NCBI GenBank assembly: GCA_964387945.1
Contig: CAYLYX010000015.1
Coordinates: forward strand, 1 to 64,000
Direction: 5' to 3'
DNA: 64,000 bases
Source: Parvicella sp964387945
Lineage (GTDB): Bacteria; Bacteroidota; Bacteroidia; Flavobacteriales_D; Parvicellaceae
Shown piece by piece: positions 17,514 through 26,427 of the stretch. The notes below the pieces were generated by a model. The model had not been told where the DNA came from, searched no databases, and was given only the letters and a program-made list of their open reading frames with translations. Numbering within the stretch: the stretch's first letter is position 1; every line of letters starts with the position of its first letter. Made by a program: the position numbers and the translations under genes.

Positions 17514-18785
17514 TTAATTGATAATATCAAATCCTGTGTAAGGTACCAAAACTTTAGGAATTTTGACACCTTGTTCGGTCTGATTGTTTTCCAAAATTGA
17601 TGCCAATATTCTCGGTAAGGCTAAGGCAGAACCGTTCAACGTATGTGCAAGTTTTGGCTTATCCGCTCCTTCTTTATATCTCAGCTTCAAGCGATTAGCC
17701 TGAAAAGATTCGAAGTTACTAATTGAGCTTACTTCCAACCATTTTTCCTGAGCGGCAGAATACACTTCCATGTCATAAGTTAATGCAGAGGTAAAGCCCA
17801 GATCACCACCGCACAACCTTGCCACACGATAGGGAAGTTCAAGTTGGTCAAGCAGTCCTTTTACATGGTTTACCATTTCTGTAAGTGTATCGTAACTCTT
17901 TTCTGGATGTACCACCTGAACGATTTCTACTTTATCAAATTGATGCAGACGGTTTAGCCCTCGCACGTCTTTTCCGTAGGAACCTGCTTCTCTTCTGAAA
18001 CAAGGCGTATAGCCGACATTTTTGATCGGGAAATCAGTGTCCTTGAGTACAACATTTCTATAGATGTTCGTGATTGGAACTTCTGCTGTAGGAATCAAGT
18101 AAAGGTTATCTCCCGTAACGTGGTACATCTGTCCTTCTTTATCGGGCAATTGACCCGTGCCAAAACCAGAGTCTTCATTCACCAAATGAGGAGGAATCAC
18201 CTCTTGATACCCCGCTTCGATGGCTTGATCCAAAAAGAAGTTGATCAACGCGCGTTGCAGTCGAGCTCCCTTGCCTTTGTAAACTGGAAATCCTGCACCA
18301 GTAATTTTCACGCCCAACTCAAAATCGATTAGGTCATACTTCTTTGCCAGTTCCCAGTGAGGAACAGCTCCGTCAAAAAGTGATGGAGAACTTCCGTGTT
18401 CAGAAATGATCTCATTGTCCTCATCTGACTTTCCAGCAGGTACCAACGGATTCGGAATGTTCGGAATACGATATAGGATTTCGTTGATGGCATCTGCAGT
18501 CTCCTGAAGTTTGGTTTTCAGATTGGCAGAGTTCTCCTTCAGAGAAGCTGTTTTTTCTTTCAGTTCATTCGCTTCTGAAGCCTTGCCAGATTTGAATAAT
18601 TCCCCAATTTGTTTGGAAAGCACATTCAATTCTTGCAATTCGGTATCCATTTGATGCTGTGTAGCTCTTCTTTCTTCGTCCAGTTCAATGATTCTGGTTA
18701 AATCACTTCCCGCATCCAAGTTTCTTACTTTAAGTGCTTCTGCGAGTTGATTACGGTTTTCTCGTATTCTCGTTAGTTCCAGCAT
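17514..18785 (-). CDS. serS: seryl-tRNA synthetase
   Basis: A 423-residue class II synthetase that charges tRNA-Ser. It has an N-terminal coiled-coil arm (about 1-110), then the catalytic core with TAEVPITN, motif 2 (FRREAGSYGKDVRGLNRLHQ) and motif 3 (NGSALALPRILASILENNQ). Length is normal. Confidence 0.97.
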   Translation of the reverse strand: MLELTRIRENRNQLAEALKVRNLDAGSDLTRIIELDEERRATQHQMDTELQELNVLSKQIGELFKSGKASEANELKEKTASLKENSANLKTKLQETADAINEILYRIPNIPNPLVPAGKSDEDNEIISEHGSSPSLFDGAVPHWELAKKYDLIDFELGVKITGAGFPVYKGKGARLQRALINFFLDQAIEAGYQEVIPPHLVNEDSGFGTGQLPDKEGQMYHVTGDNLYLIPTAEVPITNIYRNVVLKDTDFPIKNVGYTPCFRREAGSYGKDVRGLNRLHQFDKVEIVQVVHPEKSYDTLTEMVNHVKGLLDQLELPYRVARLCGGDLGFTSALTYDMEVYSAAQEKWLEVSSISNFESFQANRLKLRYKEGADKPKLAHTLNGSALALPRILASILENNQTEQGVKIPKVLVPYTGFDIIN

Positions 18786-18788
18786 GTC

Positions 18789-19703
18789 CTAATCTTTGTT
18801 TTTGTTCATTTCTAATTTTTTACTGAGCAGCAACAAATTGTGACTCAGTTCTTCTACTTGCTTTTGCAGAACAAGTACTTCTTCATGTGCAGGTAAGTCT
18901 TTTCCTTGCTGAGCTTTTGCTTCCAGTTCGGCTTCTGCTTTCATTTCATCCATTCCTGTCATGATCACACCAATAAACAGGTTCAAGACAATCATACCTC
19001 CAGTAAGGATAAAGGTAACAAAGAAAATTGCAGCTCCTAGAGGAGATGCCGATGGAGTAGGAGTGATTCCACTTTCGGCCAGTTGCTGTAGCATCTCAGC
19101 ACTATAGCCATAGTGGTCACTGCCATACATATTAATGTACATCAGATCGGTCCAGTCTTCCATGGTTACTGCTCGAAACAGGGAGAGCATACTGGTCTGC
19201 AAATCACCAAAATGATACGGATCATTCTCTGCATAGAAGAACGTAGCCATACATCCATAAATGTAAAAATGCAGGGTAAGCAACAAGAATACATATCCCA
19301 TAGAAGGGATTGATTTCAGCAGTGCACCTACAATTAGTTGCAACTTTGGTAGGGCAGTAACTAACTTGAATACCCTTAAGATTCTTGCTAGTCGGAGGAC
19401 AGCAATGAAGCTAGTATCCCCATCGATGGGTAAGAAGCAGACAGCAACAATCAGGAAATCAAAGACGTTCCAAGAGTCTTTGAAGTAATTCCACGGTTGT
19501 TTTCCTTCCGCAAGCATTTTTACGACAATCTCCACCACAAATATCCAGAGGATAATGGTGTCTAGTAGGTTGATAATTGATTCGTGTCTTAAAGAAAAAT
19601 CCTTGTACGTCTGAATACCTACTAGTATTCCGGCAGCAATGATGACACCGATAATGAAGCTTTGAAACCACTTAGCTTCTGCAACGTTTTTTGCAAATTT
19701 CAT
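18789..19703 (-). CDS. voltage-gated cation channel (NaChBac-type), acidic filter
   Basis: A 304-residue six-helix ion channel subunit expected to form a tetramer. The S4 sensor has charges every third residue (Arg104, Arg107, Arg110, Lys113). The pore loop is TMEDWTD (180-186), followed by S6 (about 224-256) and a C-terminal coiled coil. Sodium-selective members have TLESWSM; the three acidic residues here resemble the calcium-selective engineered CavAb filter. It starts just after the rpmA terminator and lies 3 bp upstream of serS. Confidence 0.9.
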   Translation of the reverse strand: MKFAKNVAEAKWFQSFIIGVIIAAGILVGIQTYKDFSLRHESIINLLDTIILWIFVVEIVVKMLAEGKQPWNYFKDSWNVFDFLIVAVCFLPIDGDTSFIAVLRLARILRVFKLVTALPKLQLIVGALLKSIPSMGYVFLLLTLHFYIYGCMATFFYAENDPYHFGDLQTSMLSLFRAVTMEDWTDLMYINMYGSDHYGYSAEMLQQLAESGITPTPSASPLGAAIFFVTFILTGGMIVLNLFIGVIMTGMDEMKAEAELEAKAQQGKDLPAHEEVLVLQKQVEELSHNLLLLSKKLEMNKNKD

Positions 19704-19730
19704 TTCTTCAAATTTTGGTGGCGTGAAAAT

Positions 19731-19764
19731 AAAAAAAAACCCTGACGATTACGCCAGGGTTTTG
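19731..19764 (-). terminator. Rho-independent terminator after rpmA
   Basis: On the minus strand a 9-bp stem (ACCCTGGCG paired with CGTCAGGGT, one G-U pair) with a 4-nt loop is followed by about nine T residues. It separates rplU-rpmA from the channel gene. Confidence 0.8.
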
Positions 19765-19800
19765 ATAAATATAGATTAAATAGATTTAAGCCTCAACCAA

Positions 19801-20058
19801 TCATTCTGCAGGAACTACAGAAACGTAAGATTTGTTGTTTGCTTTCTTTTTGAACTCAACAATACCGTCAGTTAGTGCAAATAAAGTATGGTCTTTCCCC
19901 ATTCCTACATTTTCACCCGGATTGTGCTGCGTACCACGCTGTCTAACAATAATGTTACCAGCAATAACCGCTTGACCTCCGAACAACTTTACTCCCAATC
20001 TTTTTGAATGAGATTCACGACCGTTTTTCGAACTACCGACTCCTTTTTTGTGTGCCAT
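19801..20058 (-). CDS. rpmA: 50S ribosomal protein L27
   Basis: An 85-residue protein beginning MAHKKGVGSSKNGRES and containing GGQAVIAGNIIVRQRGT, diagnostic for L27. It follows rplU by 31 bp in the usual rplU-rpmA order and ends before a strong terminator. Confidence 0.98.
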   Translation of the reverse strand: MAHKKGVGSSKNGRESHSKRLGVKLFGGQAVIAGNIIVRQRGTQHNPGENVGMGKDHTLFALTDGIVEFKKKANNKSYVSVVPAE

Positions 20059-20089
20059 TTTATTTCGATTTTAAATTCGTTAATTCAAT

Positions 20090-20602
20090 TTAGCTCAAAG
20101 CTTCAATCAATTCAGCTTTCTTCATAGAAGAATATCCTGAGATTTCTTTTGCTTTTGCCATTTCTTTTAATTCAGCAACTGTTTTGCTGCTCAAGTCTTC
20201 TGAACCAGCTGCTTCAGTCTTGGGCGCTTCAGCTTTTGGTTCCTCTTTAGTCTCTGCTTTTGGAGCAGCAGCTTTCGCTTTCTTAGCTCCACTTGACAAA
20301 ATATCAGAAATCAAAATTTCTGTAAATTTTTGTCTGTGACCGTTTGACTTTTGGTATCCTTTTCTTCTTTTCTTTTTGAAAACGATCACCTTGTCTCCTT
20401 GAACGTGACGTTCGATAGTTGCTTTTACTAAAGCACCTGATACAGCTGGGGCGCCAACGTTAACACTGCCGTCATTGTCTATCAAAAGAACTTGATCAAA
20501 TTCTACTTTGTCTCCTTCCTTTCCTTCTAGACGATGAACGAACAAACGCTGATCTTTCGCTACTTTAAACTGCTGCCCTGCTATCTCTACAATTGCGTAC
20601 AT
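20090..20602 (-). CDS. rplU: 50S ribosomal protein L21 with C-terminal SAP/Rho-N-like extension
   Basis: Residues 1-103 are canonical L21 (MYAIVEIAGQQFKV, KKRRKGYQKSNGHRQ). An Ala/Lys/Glu-rich linker (about 104-135) follows, then a 35-residue helical domain with the pattern LSSxxxAELKE...LIEAL. The standalone protein is about 103 residues, so this is an extension of about 65 residues. The extra domain resembles the N-terminus of the Rho protein encoded at 58967, suggesting a nucleic-acid-binding add-on. Confidence 0.95.
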   Translation of the reverse strand: MYAIVEIAGQQFKVAKDQRLFVHRLEGKEGDKVEFDQVLLIDNDGSVNVGAPAVSGALVKATIERHVQGDKVIVFKKKRRKGYQKSNGHRQKFTEILISDILSSGAKKAKAAAPKAETKEEPKAEAPKTEAAGSEDLSSKTVAELKEMAKAKEISGYSSMKKAELIEALS

Positions 20603-20631
20603 ATCCGTTATAATTTAATTTTAAAGGGCTG

Positions 20632-20660
20632 CAAATATAGGGATATTTTTTAAAACCAAA
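20632..20660 (-). promoter_or_regulatory. promoter of rplU-rpmA
   Basis: On the minus strand TTTG (20660-20657) and TATATTTG (20639-20632) are separated by 17 bp. This gives a leader of about 25 nt before rplU. Confidence 0.6.
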
Positions 20661-20667
20661 GATTCTT

Positions 20668-21420
20668 TTAGAATAAAAAGATCTTCAGGATTAAAAACAA
20701 CATAAAACCAAAGCTCAAGTACCATGACCAATTATCAATCGAGTCATGTTTGATGTACTTCTTACGGGTGTATTGAACGAGTTTCTTTCGAATATGACCT
20801 CTAAAGACAAAACCTAAAACTATTCCAAGAACCCCACAAACCAGATGAGCCGTATTACCTAGGATGATTTTTCCAAGTAAGTCAGACTGGGCATCAAAAT
20901 AGATGGGGATGATGGAGAAAACTACAGGAGCTACCAACCATAGGGCAATCTGCACGCCCCACAACGTCTTGTAGTAATCGTCAAAAACTGTATTTGTTTT
21001 TACATACCTACCTTCAAAAAGTACAATAAACATCATTCCTGAGTAGGTCATGATAAGTGGCGTAAGTCCATGTCCGATCATCAATAGCATCCGATGCACA
21101 AGCACGTAAGCAGCGTAGGATAGCACGGTGGCTACGAGAAACCTAAAACTTCCTAGAATTTTCTCCAAAAAAGTTGCCACGAAGTAGAAAAGCGCAACAT
21201 TGGCAATCAAGTGGATGATCGTGGTCGTAGTACTGTAACCATGACAAAATGGAACTGTCATTCGGGTGGTGAACGAAACACCAAGGGTGTCATGAACGCC
21301 ATAGTTTAGACGCAATTGTGGAGCTATAATCAAAAGTATTGTCATCAGGATGGCCGTAATGACGAGCACAGCACTAACGCGTGGTTTAATTCTAAGGTCG
21401 CTCCTGATTTGGTCAAACAT
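20668..21420 (-). CDS. rhomboid-like intramembrane protease (divergent)
   Basis: A 250-residue protein with about seven membrane helices. Rhomboid-type residues can be placed: HLIAN (His70, Asn74) in the second helix, a YSG motif with Ser127 in place of GxSG, and His192 in GNTAHLVCG. A Ser-His dyad is therefore possible, though the usual Gly before the Ser is Tyr-flanked. The gene overlaps the helicase-nuclease gene by 8 bp. Family assignment is moderate; no catalytic evidence. Confidence 0.6.
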   Translation of the reverse strand: MFDQIRSDLRIKPRVSAVLVITAILMTILLIIAPQLRLNYGVHDTLGVSFTTRMTVPFCHGYSTTTTIIHLIANVALFYFVATFLEKILGSFRFLVATVLSYAAYVLVHRMLLMIGHGLTPLIMTYSGMMFIVLFEGRYVKTNTVFDDYYKTLWGVQIALWLVAPVVFSIIPIYFDAQSDLLGKIILGNTAHLVCGVLGIVLGFVFRGHIRKKLVQYTRKKYIKHDSIDNWSWYLSFGFMLFLILKIFLF

Positions 21421-24400
21421 GGATAAGAGTTATGTTTTGTGGCGACAAATATATTAAATACAACTGAATCGATTTTTCTACAAAACCTTCCAGCACATGA
21501 GCATACTTCAAGACCTGTTGCTTATGTTTGGGTAAGGCTTCTCCTGTCTTAAAATCAATCACGATAACTTCAGTTGCTTTTTCAATGACTTTATCTGGAC
21601 GCAAAATTTCTCCATAAGATGATGCAAGGCTACGTTCTGAGTAAATTGCGATCGATTCCTTGTAGATCGATTGAACTTCATCATTCTTGACAAATTTTTC
21701 GATCACTTCCTCGATTTCCGATCGATTGGGTTCCCAATTTTTGTTTTTCCTTAAAAACTTGTTGATCGCCTCCTGATGACCCTCTAACGAATCAATGTTC
21801 TGCATTATTTCATGGATGGCAACTCCCCAGTTTCTTTCCGCAAAGGTGGCGTCTTCTTCCAGGTAATTGGAGGGTGTTGCTAGTATCAATAGGTCACGCC
21901 AACTTTGGGTGTTTTCGGTAGAAACATGAAGGGTGCTGCCTTCTTCATGTACTTGCTGCGCGTCAAACAGCTTTCGTTCGCCAAAGACGAGCTGACCTGA
22001 AGTCGATTCATACGCTGGATGAGAAGTAATGAGTTGAATTTGACTTTTGACGACTTCTTTTGAAAAGTACTCCAATAGCTGAATATACATGCGGTTTTCT
22101 GCTCTGGTGTAGGCAACGTAGATGAGGTTTAGTAAATCTAGTTGGGTTTGCTCATCGTTCGCATCTTTTGTCGCTTGAATACGATTGTCAGGTATGTTTT
22201 TGCCCGGTTTCATATTGATTTCTGAAAGTCCCAAATCAGCTATGGTTTCACCTCCTAGCCATAGCGCATCATTTCCATCAGTTTCAATTTTCTTTGGAAT
22301 AATGACAACAGGAAACTGAAGCCCCTTAGATTTGTGGATGGTCATGATCACAATTGCGTTGGAAGTTTCAGGAGGCACAACACTACTGTTCAAGACCTTT
22401 TCTTCCAGATGCTCCATAAAACGACCCGTTTGATGACCAAAACGCTGCTGAAAGTCATAGGTAGCGTTCAAAAGTTTATCGATGTAAAGGTCTTCTCGAG
22501 AGAATTTGAGCACACGAACCAAGTAGTCTAGTTGATCATAAATGGACAAATTCGAAAAGAATACGGGATCAAAATGCGGTAATTCAACCGATAGAAATTT
22601 TTCTAAATCAAATCCTCTGTGGTAGAAGTCATTTTTCTCTGCTGGAATTCGGTATTTTTCAAACAGCTCAATGAGACTTTGTTTTTGGAAGTTGGAAAAC
22701 AGCCTAATCGTATTTTCTTCCGTATTTCTATACAAGGCTTTAAGCAATGCATGAAGTAACTTGATTTCCTTCGATTCTTTGAGTAGCAGACTCTCCTGAG
22801 AAGTGACTGGATAACTGTTTTCGGTCAAGAATTGAGCGATTTCAGCGCCATCTTTATTGGATCTAACCAAAATGCAAATATCTCGGTAGCGATAACCGTC
22901 AGCTAGGCATTCGTTTAGTTGCCTAAGTAAGCTCTCATCGTAAGGACAGTCTTTGTTGTAGTCCGCATTTTTGTCCAAGACGTTGATTTCAACATACCCT
23001 GGGTCGGATCGCTTAGGGTTCTGCTCGGTGTCTGCATATATTTTCGACACTATCGGACTTTTAAAACTTTCAATCAAATTGGGAAAAAACCAGTTATTGA
23101 AAGCGATGATAGCTTGTGAAGATCTGTAATTATCAGACAGCGTAAACCCTTGATGGCTAGTTTCAAAACTTTGATTGACATCTTGAATATCGATCAGATC
23201 AAAATTGACCTTAGGAAGATCAATGAACTGTTGCGCGTTGCCACCACGCCATCGATAGATAGATTGCTTGGCATCACCAACGATCAGGTTTTCATGCCCG
23301 CTTGACAACGAGTCGTGAATCAAGGGAATCAAGTTTTGCCACTGCAATACAGAGGTGTCTTGAAATTCATCCACAAAATAATGCTCAAACCTGGCACCAA
23401 TCTTTTCATAGATGTATGGCGCGGATTCTTTACCGATTATGTCTGAAATGATTCGATTCAGTTCGCCAATCAATACAATATTGTTATCTTCTTTAAACTG
23501 CTGAATTTGCTGCTGCACGTCATTTAGAAGTGCAAACGACATCAAGTTTTTGTCAAGGTTTCTTAAAAAGGTTTCCTTGTTGATGTTGTTATTGATTTCT
23601 AAAAACAATTGTTGCAATTCAGCACCCTGAGAAGAGAGAATTTGTTCCAATTCTGGAAATTCCTTTTCCACTTTCTTAGAAATCCATTTGTTTGCCTGAA
23701 TGTTTCTAAGTTGCGCGTCTGAAAGTGTTTTGGGAAGCGTTTTGTGGTCTGATAAGCCATCCAGTAAGGTGTAATACTTTGATCTTCCATTGCTCAAATG
23801 AGGAAGTAAACCTCCTAAAATTTGTTTAACCCTATCGCTTGCCGCCAAGGAATTCTCTCGGAGTGATTTGATTTTTTCTCGAATGTCTTTTCTTACTTCT
23901 ACAAAAAAGGAAAGTTCCTTATCCCGATAGAAAGTGAGTTTTTGGATTGCTTCCTCTTGATTTAGAATTTTAGCCCGGTCTAGCAGTGCTCTTTCAATGT
24001 TTGGGTTGTCCTCCTGATCAATCAACTGTTTGTAATAGTTGACTAAGATTTGAGTAAGTTGATCATCATTACCTAATTCACGAAGCACTTCATCAATACA
24101 TCTGGCAATAATCGTATCAAAATCAAAGGTGAGTTCAAAGTTGGTGGTAAGACCCAATTCGCGTGAAAAAGAGCGAATGATCCGATGCACGAATTTATCA
24201 ATGGTAAGGATGTTGAGATGACCATAATTGTGAAGAATTCGAGTCAGCAATGCCTCAGATTTAGCCGCAAGTTCGTGAGCAGGCATTCCAGTAGTCGCTT
24301 CGTAATCCTTGATAAATTGATGATCCGTTCCTTCCTTGAGTTTTCTTAGCCCCTGTAAAACACGCTCCTTCATCTCCTTGGAGGCCTTGTTTGTAAAGGT

Positions 24401-24562
24401 AATCGCTAATATTCGCTTGAATTTATCCGGTTGCTGAGATTTCAGGATCAGCGATAGGTAATTTAAAACCAACTGATACGTCTTTCCGCTCCCGGCAGAT
24501 GATTTATATATTTTTAGCGAAGGCTGCTGCGTTTCCAATAAAAACTCTCTTTTTTGATTCAC
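21413..24562 (-). CDS. UvrD-family helicase with C-terminal nuclease (AddA/RecB-like)
   Basis: A 1049-residue superfamily 1 helicase. Walker A is SSAGSGKT (21-28); motif II is VDEFQDTSVLQW; later helicase motifs include NYRSSQAII, TIHKSKGLQFPVVI and VAYTRAENRMYI. The C-terminus carries a PD-(D/E)xK-type nuclease core (VIVIDFKTGEALPKH near 1000). This is the AddA/RecB architecture for double-strand-end resection in recombination repair. No AddB/RecC partner is seen beside it. Confidence 0.9.
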   Translation of the reverse strand: MNQKREFLLETQQPSLKIYKSSAGSGKTYQLVLNYLSLILKSQQPDKFKRILAITFTNKASKEMKERVLQGLRKLKEGTDHQFIKDYEATTGMPAHELAAKSEALLTRILHNYGHLNILTIDKFVHRIIRSFSRELGLTTNFELTFDFDTIIARCIDEVLRELGNDDQLTQILVNYYKQLIDQEDNPNIERALLDRAKILNQEEAIQKLTFYRDKELSFFVEVRKDIREKIKSLRENSLAASDRVKQILGGLLPHLSNGRSKYYTLLDGLSDHKTLPKTLSDAQLRNIQANKWISKKVEKEFPELEQILSSQGAELQQLFLEINNNINKETFLRNLDKNLMSFALLNDVQQQIQQFKEDNNIVLIGELNRIISDIIGKESAPYIYEKIGARFEHYFVDEFQDTSVLQWQNLIPLIHDSLSSGHENLIVGDAKQSIYRWRGGNAQQFIDLPKVNFDLIDIQDVNQSFETSHQGFTLSDNYRSSQAIIAFNNWFFPNLIESFKSPIVSKIYADTEQNPKRSDPGYVEINVLDKNADYNKDCPYDESLLRQLNECLADGYRYRDICILVRSNKDGAEIAQFLTENSYPVTSQESLLLKESKEIKLLHALLKALYRNTEENTIRLFSNFQKQSLIELFEKYRIPAEKNDFYHRGFDLEKFLSVELPHFDPVFFSNLSIYDQLDYLVRVLKFSREDLYIDKLLNATYDFQQRFGHQTGRFMEHLEEKVLNSSVVPPETSNAIVIMTIHKSKGLQFPVVIIPKKIETDGNDALWLGGETIADLGLSEINMKPGKNIPDNRIQATKDANDEQTQLDLLNLIYVAYTRAENRMYIQLLEYFSKEVVKSQIQLITSHPAYESTSGQLVFGERKLFDAQQVHEEGSTLHVSTENTQSWRDLLILATPSNYLEEDATFAERNWGVAIHEIMQNIDSLEGHQEAINKFLRKNKNWEPNRSEIEEVIEKFVKNDEVQSIYKESIAIYSERSLASSYGEILRPDKVIEKATEVIVIDFKTGEALPKHKQQVLKYAHVLEGFVEKSIQLYLIYLSPQNITLIHV

Positions 24563-24581
24563 GTAAAATTAGCACATTTGA

Positions 24582-24613
24582 TTTGCCAATCCATACATTT
24601 AGCAGTAAATTTG
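24582..24613 (+). promoter_or_regulatory. promoter of the DUF2452 gene
   Basis: TTTG at 24582-24585 and TAAATTTG at 24606-24613 are separated by 20 bp. The -7 box ends 2 nt before the first candidate ATG, so the transcript should be leaderless. Confidence 0.6.
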
Positions 24614-24615
24614 GA

Positions 24616-25062
24616 ATGATGAGTGAGAAAAAGGAACATATCCATAATCCGATCGATAAAGATAATATCACGGAGAATCCAGGTACACTTTCTTATGGGC
24701 ATCATAGAGGAAGTCTTCCCGTTGCACCAACAAAAGAAGGTCAGTTGAAGGGGCAGGCATTATCTGCGATGGAGCATCAAACAGATATGCAGTTACACCA
24801 AATCCGTCAGCAAATGGAATTACTTGCTGCACAAGCTTCAAAAATACAGCAGCGCGTGGATGTTTCTCAACAGATTTATGGTGCGGAAATGCGTTTTCAG
24901 CCGCTCATTAATCACGTCTATCATTTGTACGAAAAAGAAGATGGAGGACATGTGCTATCGTTGATTCATCCAAATGATTGGGGACGTAAAGGCTGTCCTT
25001 ATTTGTTTGTGGCAACCGTTCGCTTGCTTGCAGACCATACTTGGGACGTTTTAGAAGATTAA
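24616..25062 (+). CDS. DUF2452-domain protein
   Basis: About 148 residues from the ATG at 24616 (a second ATG follows immediately). The longer frame starting at 24499 would run back over the helicase start and upstream of the promoter, so it is rejected. The sequence has a polar N-terminus, a coiled helix (about 50-90) and the conserved end VLSLIHPNDWG...GCPYLFVATVRLLADHTW typical of DUF2452. Cytoplasmic; function unknown. Confidence 0.8.
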   Translation: MMSEKKEHIHNPIDKDNITENPGTLSYGHHRGSLPVAPTKEGQLKGQALSAMEHQTDMQLHQIRQQMELLAAQASKIQQRVDVSQQIYGAEMRFQPLINHVYHLYEKEDGGHVLSLIHPNDWGRKGCPYLFVATVRLLADHTWDVLED

Positions 25063-25072
25063 GTTTGATAGA

Positions 25073-25675
25073 ATGAAATTACTGATCAGCATAATGACCT
25101 TGATTTGTACTCTGCCTGTTCTGGGGCAGGACGTTACTTTTGTGTCTGATTTTGAATTGCTGGAAGTTGAAAATGGTGTTTTTGTGAATTGGCAAATTGA
25201 TTCCGGCTATACGTGTCAGGGAGTGGATATTTTGCGCTCAGAAGATGGTGCCAGCTTCGCGGAAGTAGGACATATTTCTGGCGTTTGTGGAAGTTTAACA
25301 AAGCCCGTTCGATATTCTTTTTTGGATGCTGATCCGATTCCAAATTCAACCAACTATTACAGATTGAAGTTAAATGGGTTTGGTTATACTGAAATTTTAA
25401 CGATTTACTATTTCGAACTTCCAGAGAGTGGTTTGTTGCTCTATCCAAACCCCACGGTCGAAGGACAATCGGTCAGTATAAAGTTTAGCAATGAAAATAA
25501 CGAAGAGGTGACTGTGGAAGTGATTGGAGCGGATGGCCGCATTTACTTTTCAGAAGTGACAACTGAATCCAACCTTTCTTTGGCGCATGGGATACTAAAA
25601 AAAGGAGTATATCAAGTTGTAATTCGGCAGGGGCAACAACAAACGGAGCGTACCAATAAATTAGTAGTGCATTAA
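25073..25675 (+). CDS. secreted protein with type IX secretion (type A) sorting domain
   Basis: A 200-residue exported protein with a signal peptide ending near LGQ (about 19). The N-terminal beta region (22-115) is of the fibronectin-like kind often seen in Bacteroidota cargo (FELLEVENGVFVNWQ). The C-terminal sorting domain has LLYPNPTVEGQSV and the final GVYQVVIRQG...KLVVH. It would pass the outer membrane through the type IX system. It meets the Kazal gene tail to tail with a 4-bp overlap. Confidence 0.85.
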   Translation: MKLLISIMTLICTLPVLGQDVTFVSDFELLEVENGVFVNWQIDSGYTCQGVDILRSEDGASFAEVGHISGVCGSLTKPVRYSFLDADPIPNSTNYYRLKLNGFGYTEILTIYYFELPESGLLLYPNPTVEGQSVSIKFSNENNEEVTVEVIGADGRIYFSEVTTESNLSLAHGILKKGVYQVVIRQGQQQTERTNKLVVH

Positions 25676-25878
25676 GGGCATTCGCCAGAGGTGTAGTCTA
25701 CACCAGCGCATTCCGCTTCACAGGCATTTCCGTAAGTTCGGTCGTCACAACCACAAACAGGGTCATACTGTAGCGTACAAATGCAATCAGGGTCGGATTC
25801 GGCCACGCATTTAGATTTCGAACAAGAAGAAAAACTGATCGAAGCAACGAATACGATTGGAAGAAGTAGTTTGTTCAT
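25672..25878 (-). CDS. Kazal-type protease-inhibitor lipoprotein
   Basis: A 68-residue lipoprotein: signal with lipobox SSC (about 17-19) and then a single Kazal domain with the pattern C...C.C...YDPVCGCDDRTYGNACEAECAG. The spacing of the Cys residues fits the fold. It may block host, prey or self proteases at the cell surface; the target is unknown. Confidence 0.85.
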   Translation of the reverse strand: MNKLLLPIVFVASISFSSCSKSKCVAESDPDCICTLQYDPVCGCDDRTYGNACEAECAGVDYTSGECP

Positions 25879-25885
25879 GATGCGT

Positions 25886-26416
25886 TTATTCTGTAACGTT
25901 TTTTTTGCTAGAAAATTGTTTACCAGAAATCAACCCCGTTGCTACAAATATCAAACGAATTAAAAAAGTGAACGCAAAGCAGGCAAGTCCAATGGCGGGG
26001 ATGTACAACAAGTAAATGTCTGGTTGACCAAGCCGTTCCAGTTCTTGTGTGTTAATGTATTCGTCTGGGAGTTGATCAGAGTAACTCAGAAGTTGTTGAG
26101 CTTGCTTCACAATGTCTAGGTATTCAATCAACATTATTCCAAAAATTAATGTAAAGACCGTCAACAGAGTTAGTCCAATTAACTTAAAGAATAGTTTTTT
26201 GTAGTTCAGTTTAAAAATACCATACGAAGCAAAGTAGATAAGCAAGTGTAGCGGTGGAAAAAATAGAAAAGGAAATTTTCCGTAAACAAAATAGGTGTCG
26301 TGCCTGCTATAGACGATTTCGTTTGAGAAGTTAGGGTTAATAAGAATGAATATTTGCAATGCAATGCAGAGGATATGAACCAGCACCAATAACCATTCAG
26401 AAAACTTATTGGTCAT
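25886..26416 (-). CDS. hypothetical four-helix membrane protein
   Basis: A 176-residue protein with about four membrane helices (near 8-28, 45-65, 75-97 and 138-160) and a soluble loop between the third and fourth. The HDTYFVYGKFPFLFFPPLHL stretch resembles a haem-copper-oxidase-like helix only superficially. No family was recognised. It ends 8 bp from the Kazal gene and follows nifU in the same direction. Confidence 0.7.
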   Translation of the reverse strand: MTNKFSEWLLVLVHILCIALQIFILINPNFSNEIVYSRHDTYFVYGKFPFLFFPPLHLLIYFASYGIFKLNYKKLFFKLIGLTLLTVFTLIFGIMLIEYLDIVKQAQQLLSYSDQLPDEYINTQELERLGQPDIYLLYIPAIGLACFAFTFLIRLIFVATGLISGKQFSSKKNVTE

Positions 26417-26427
26417 TAGCGCGGAGT

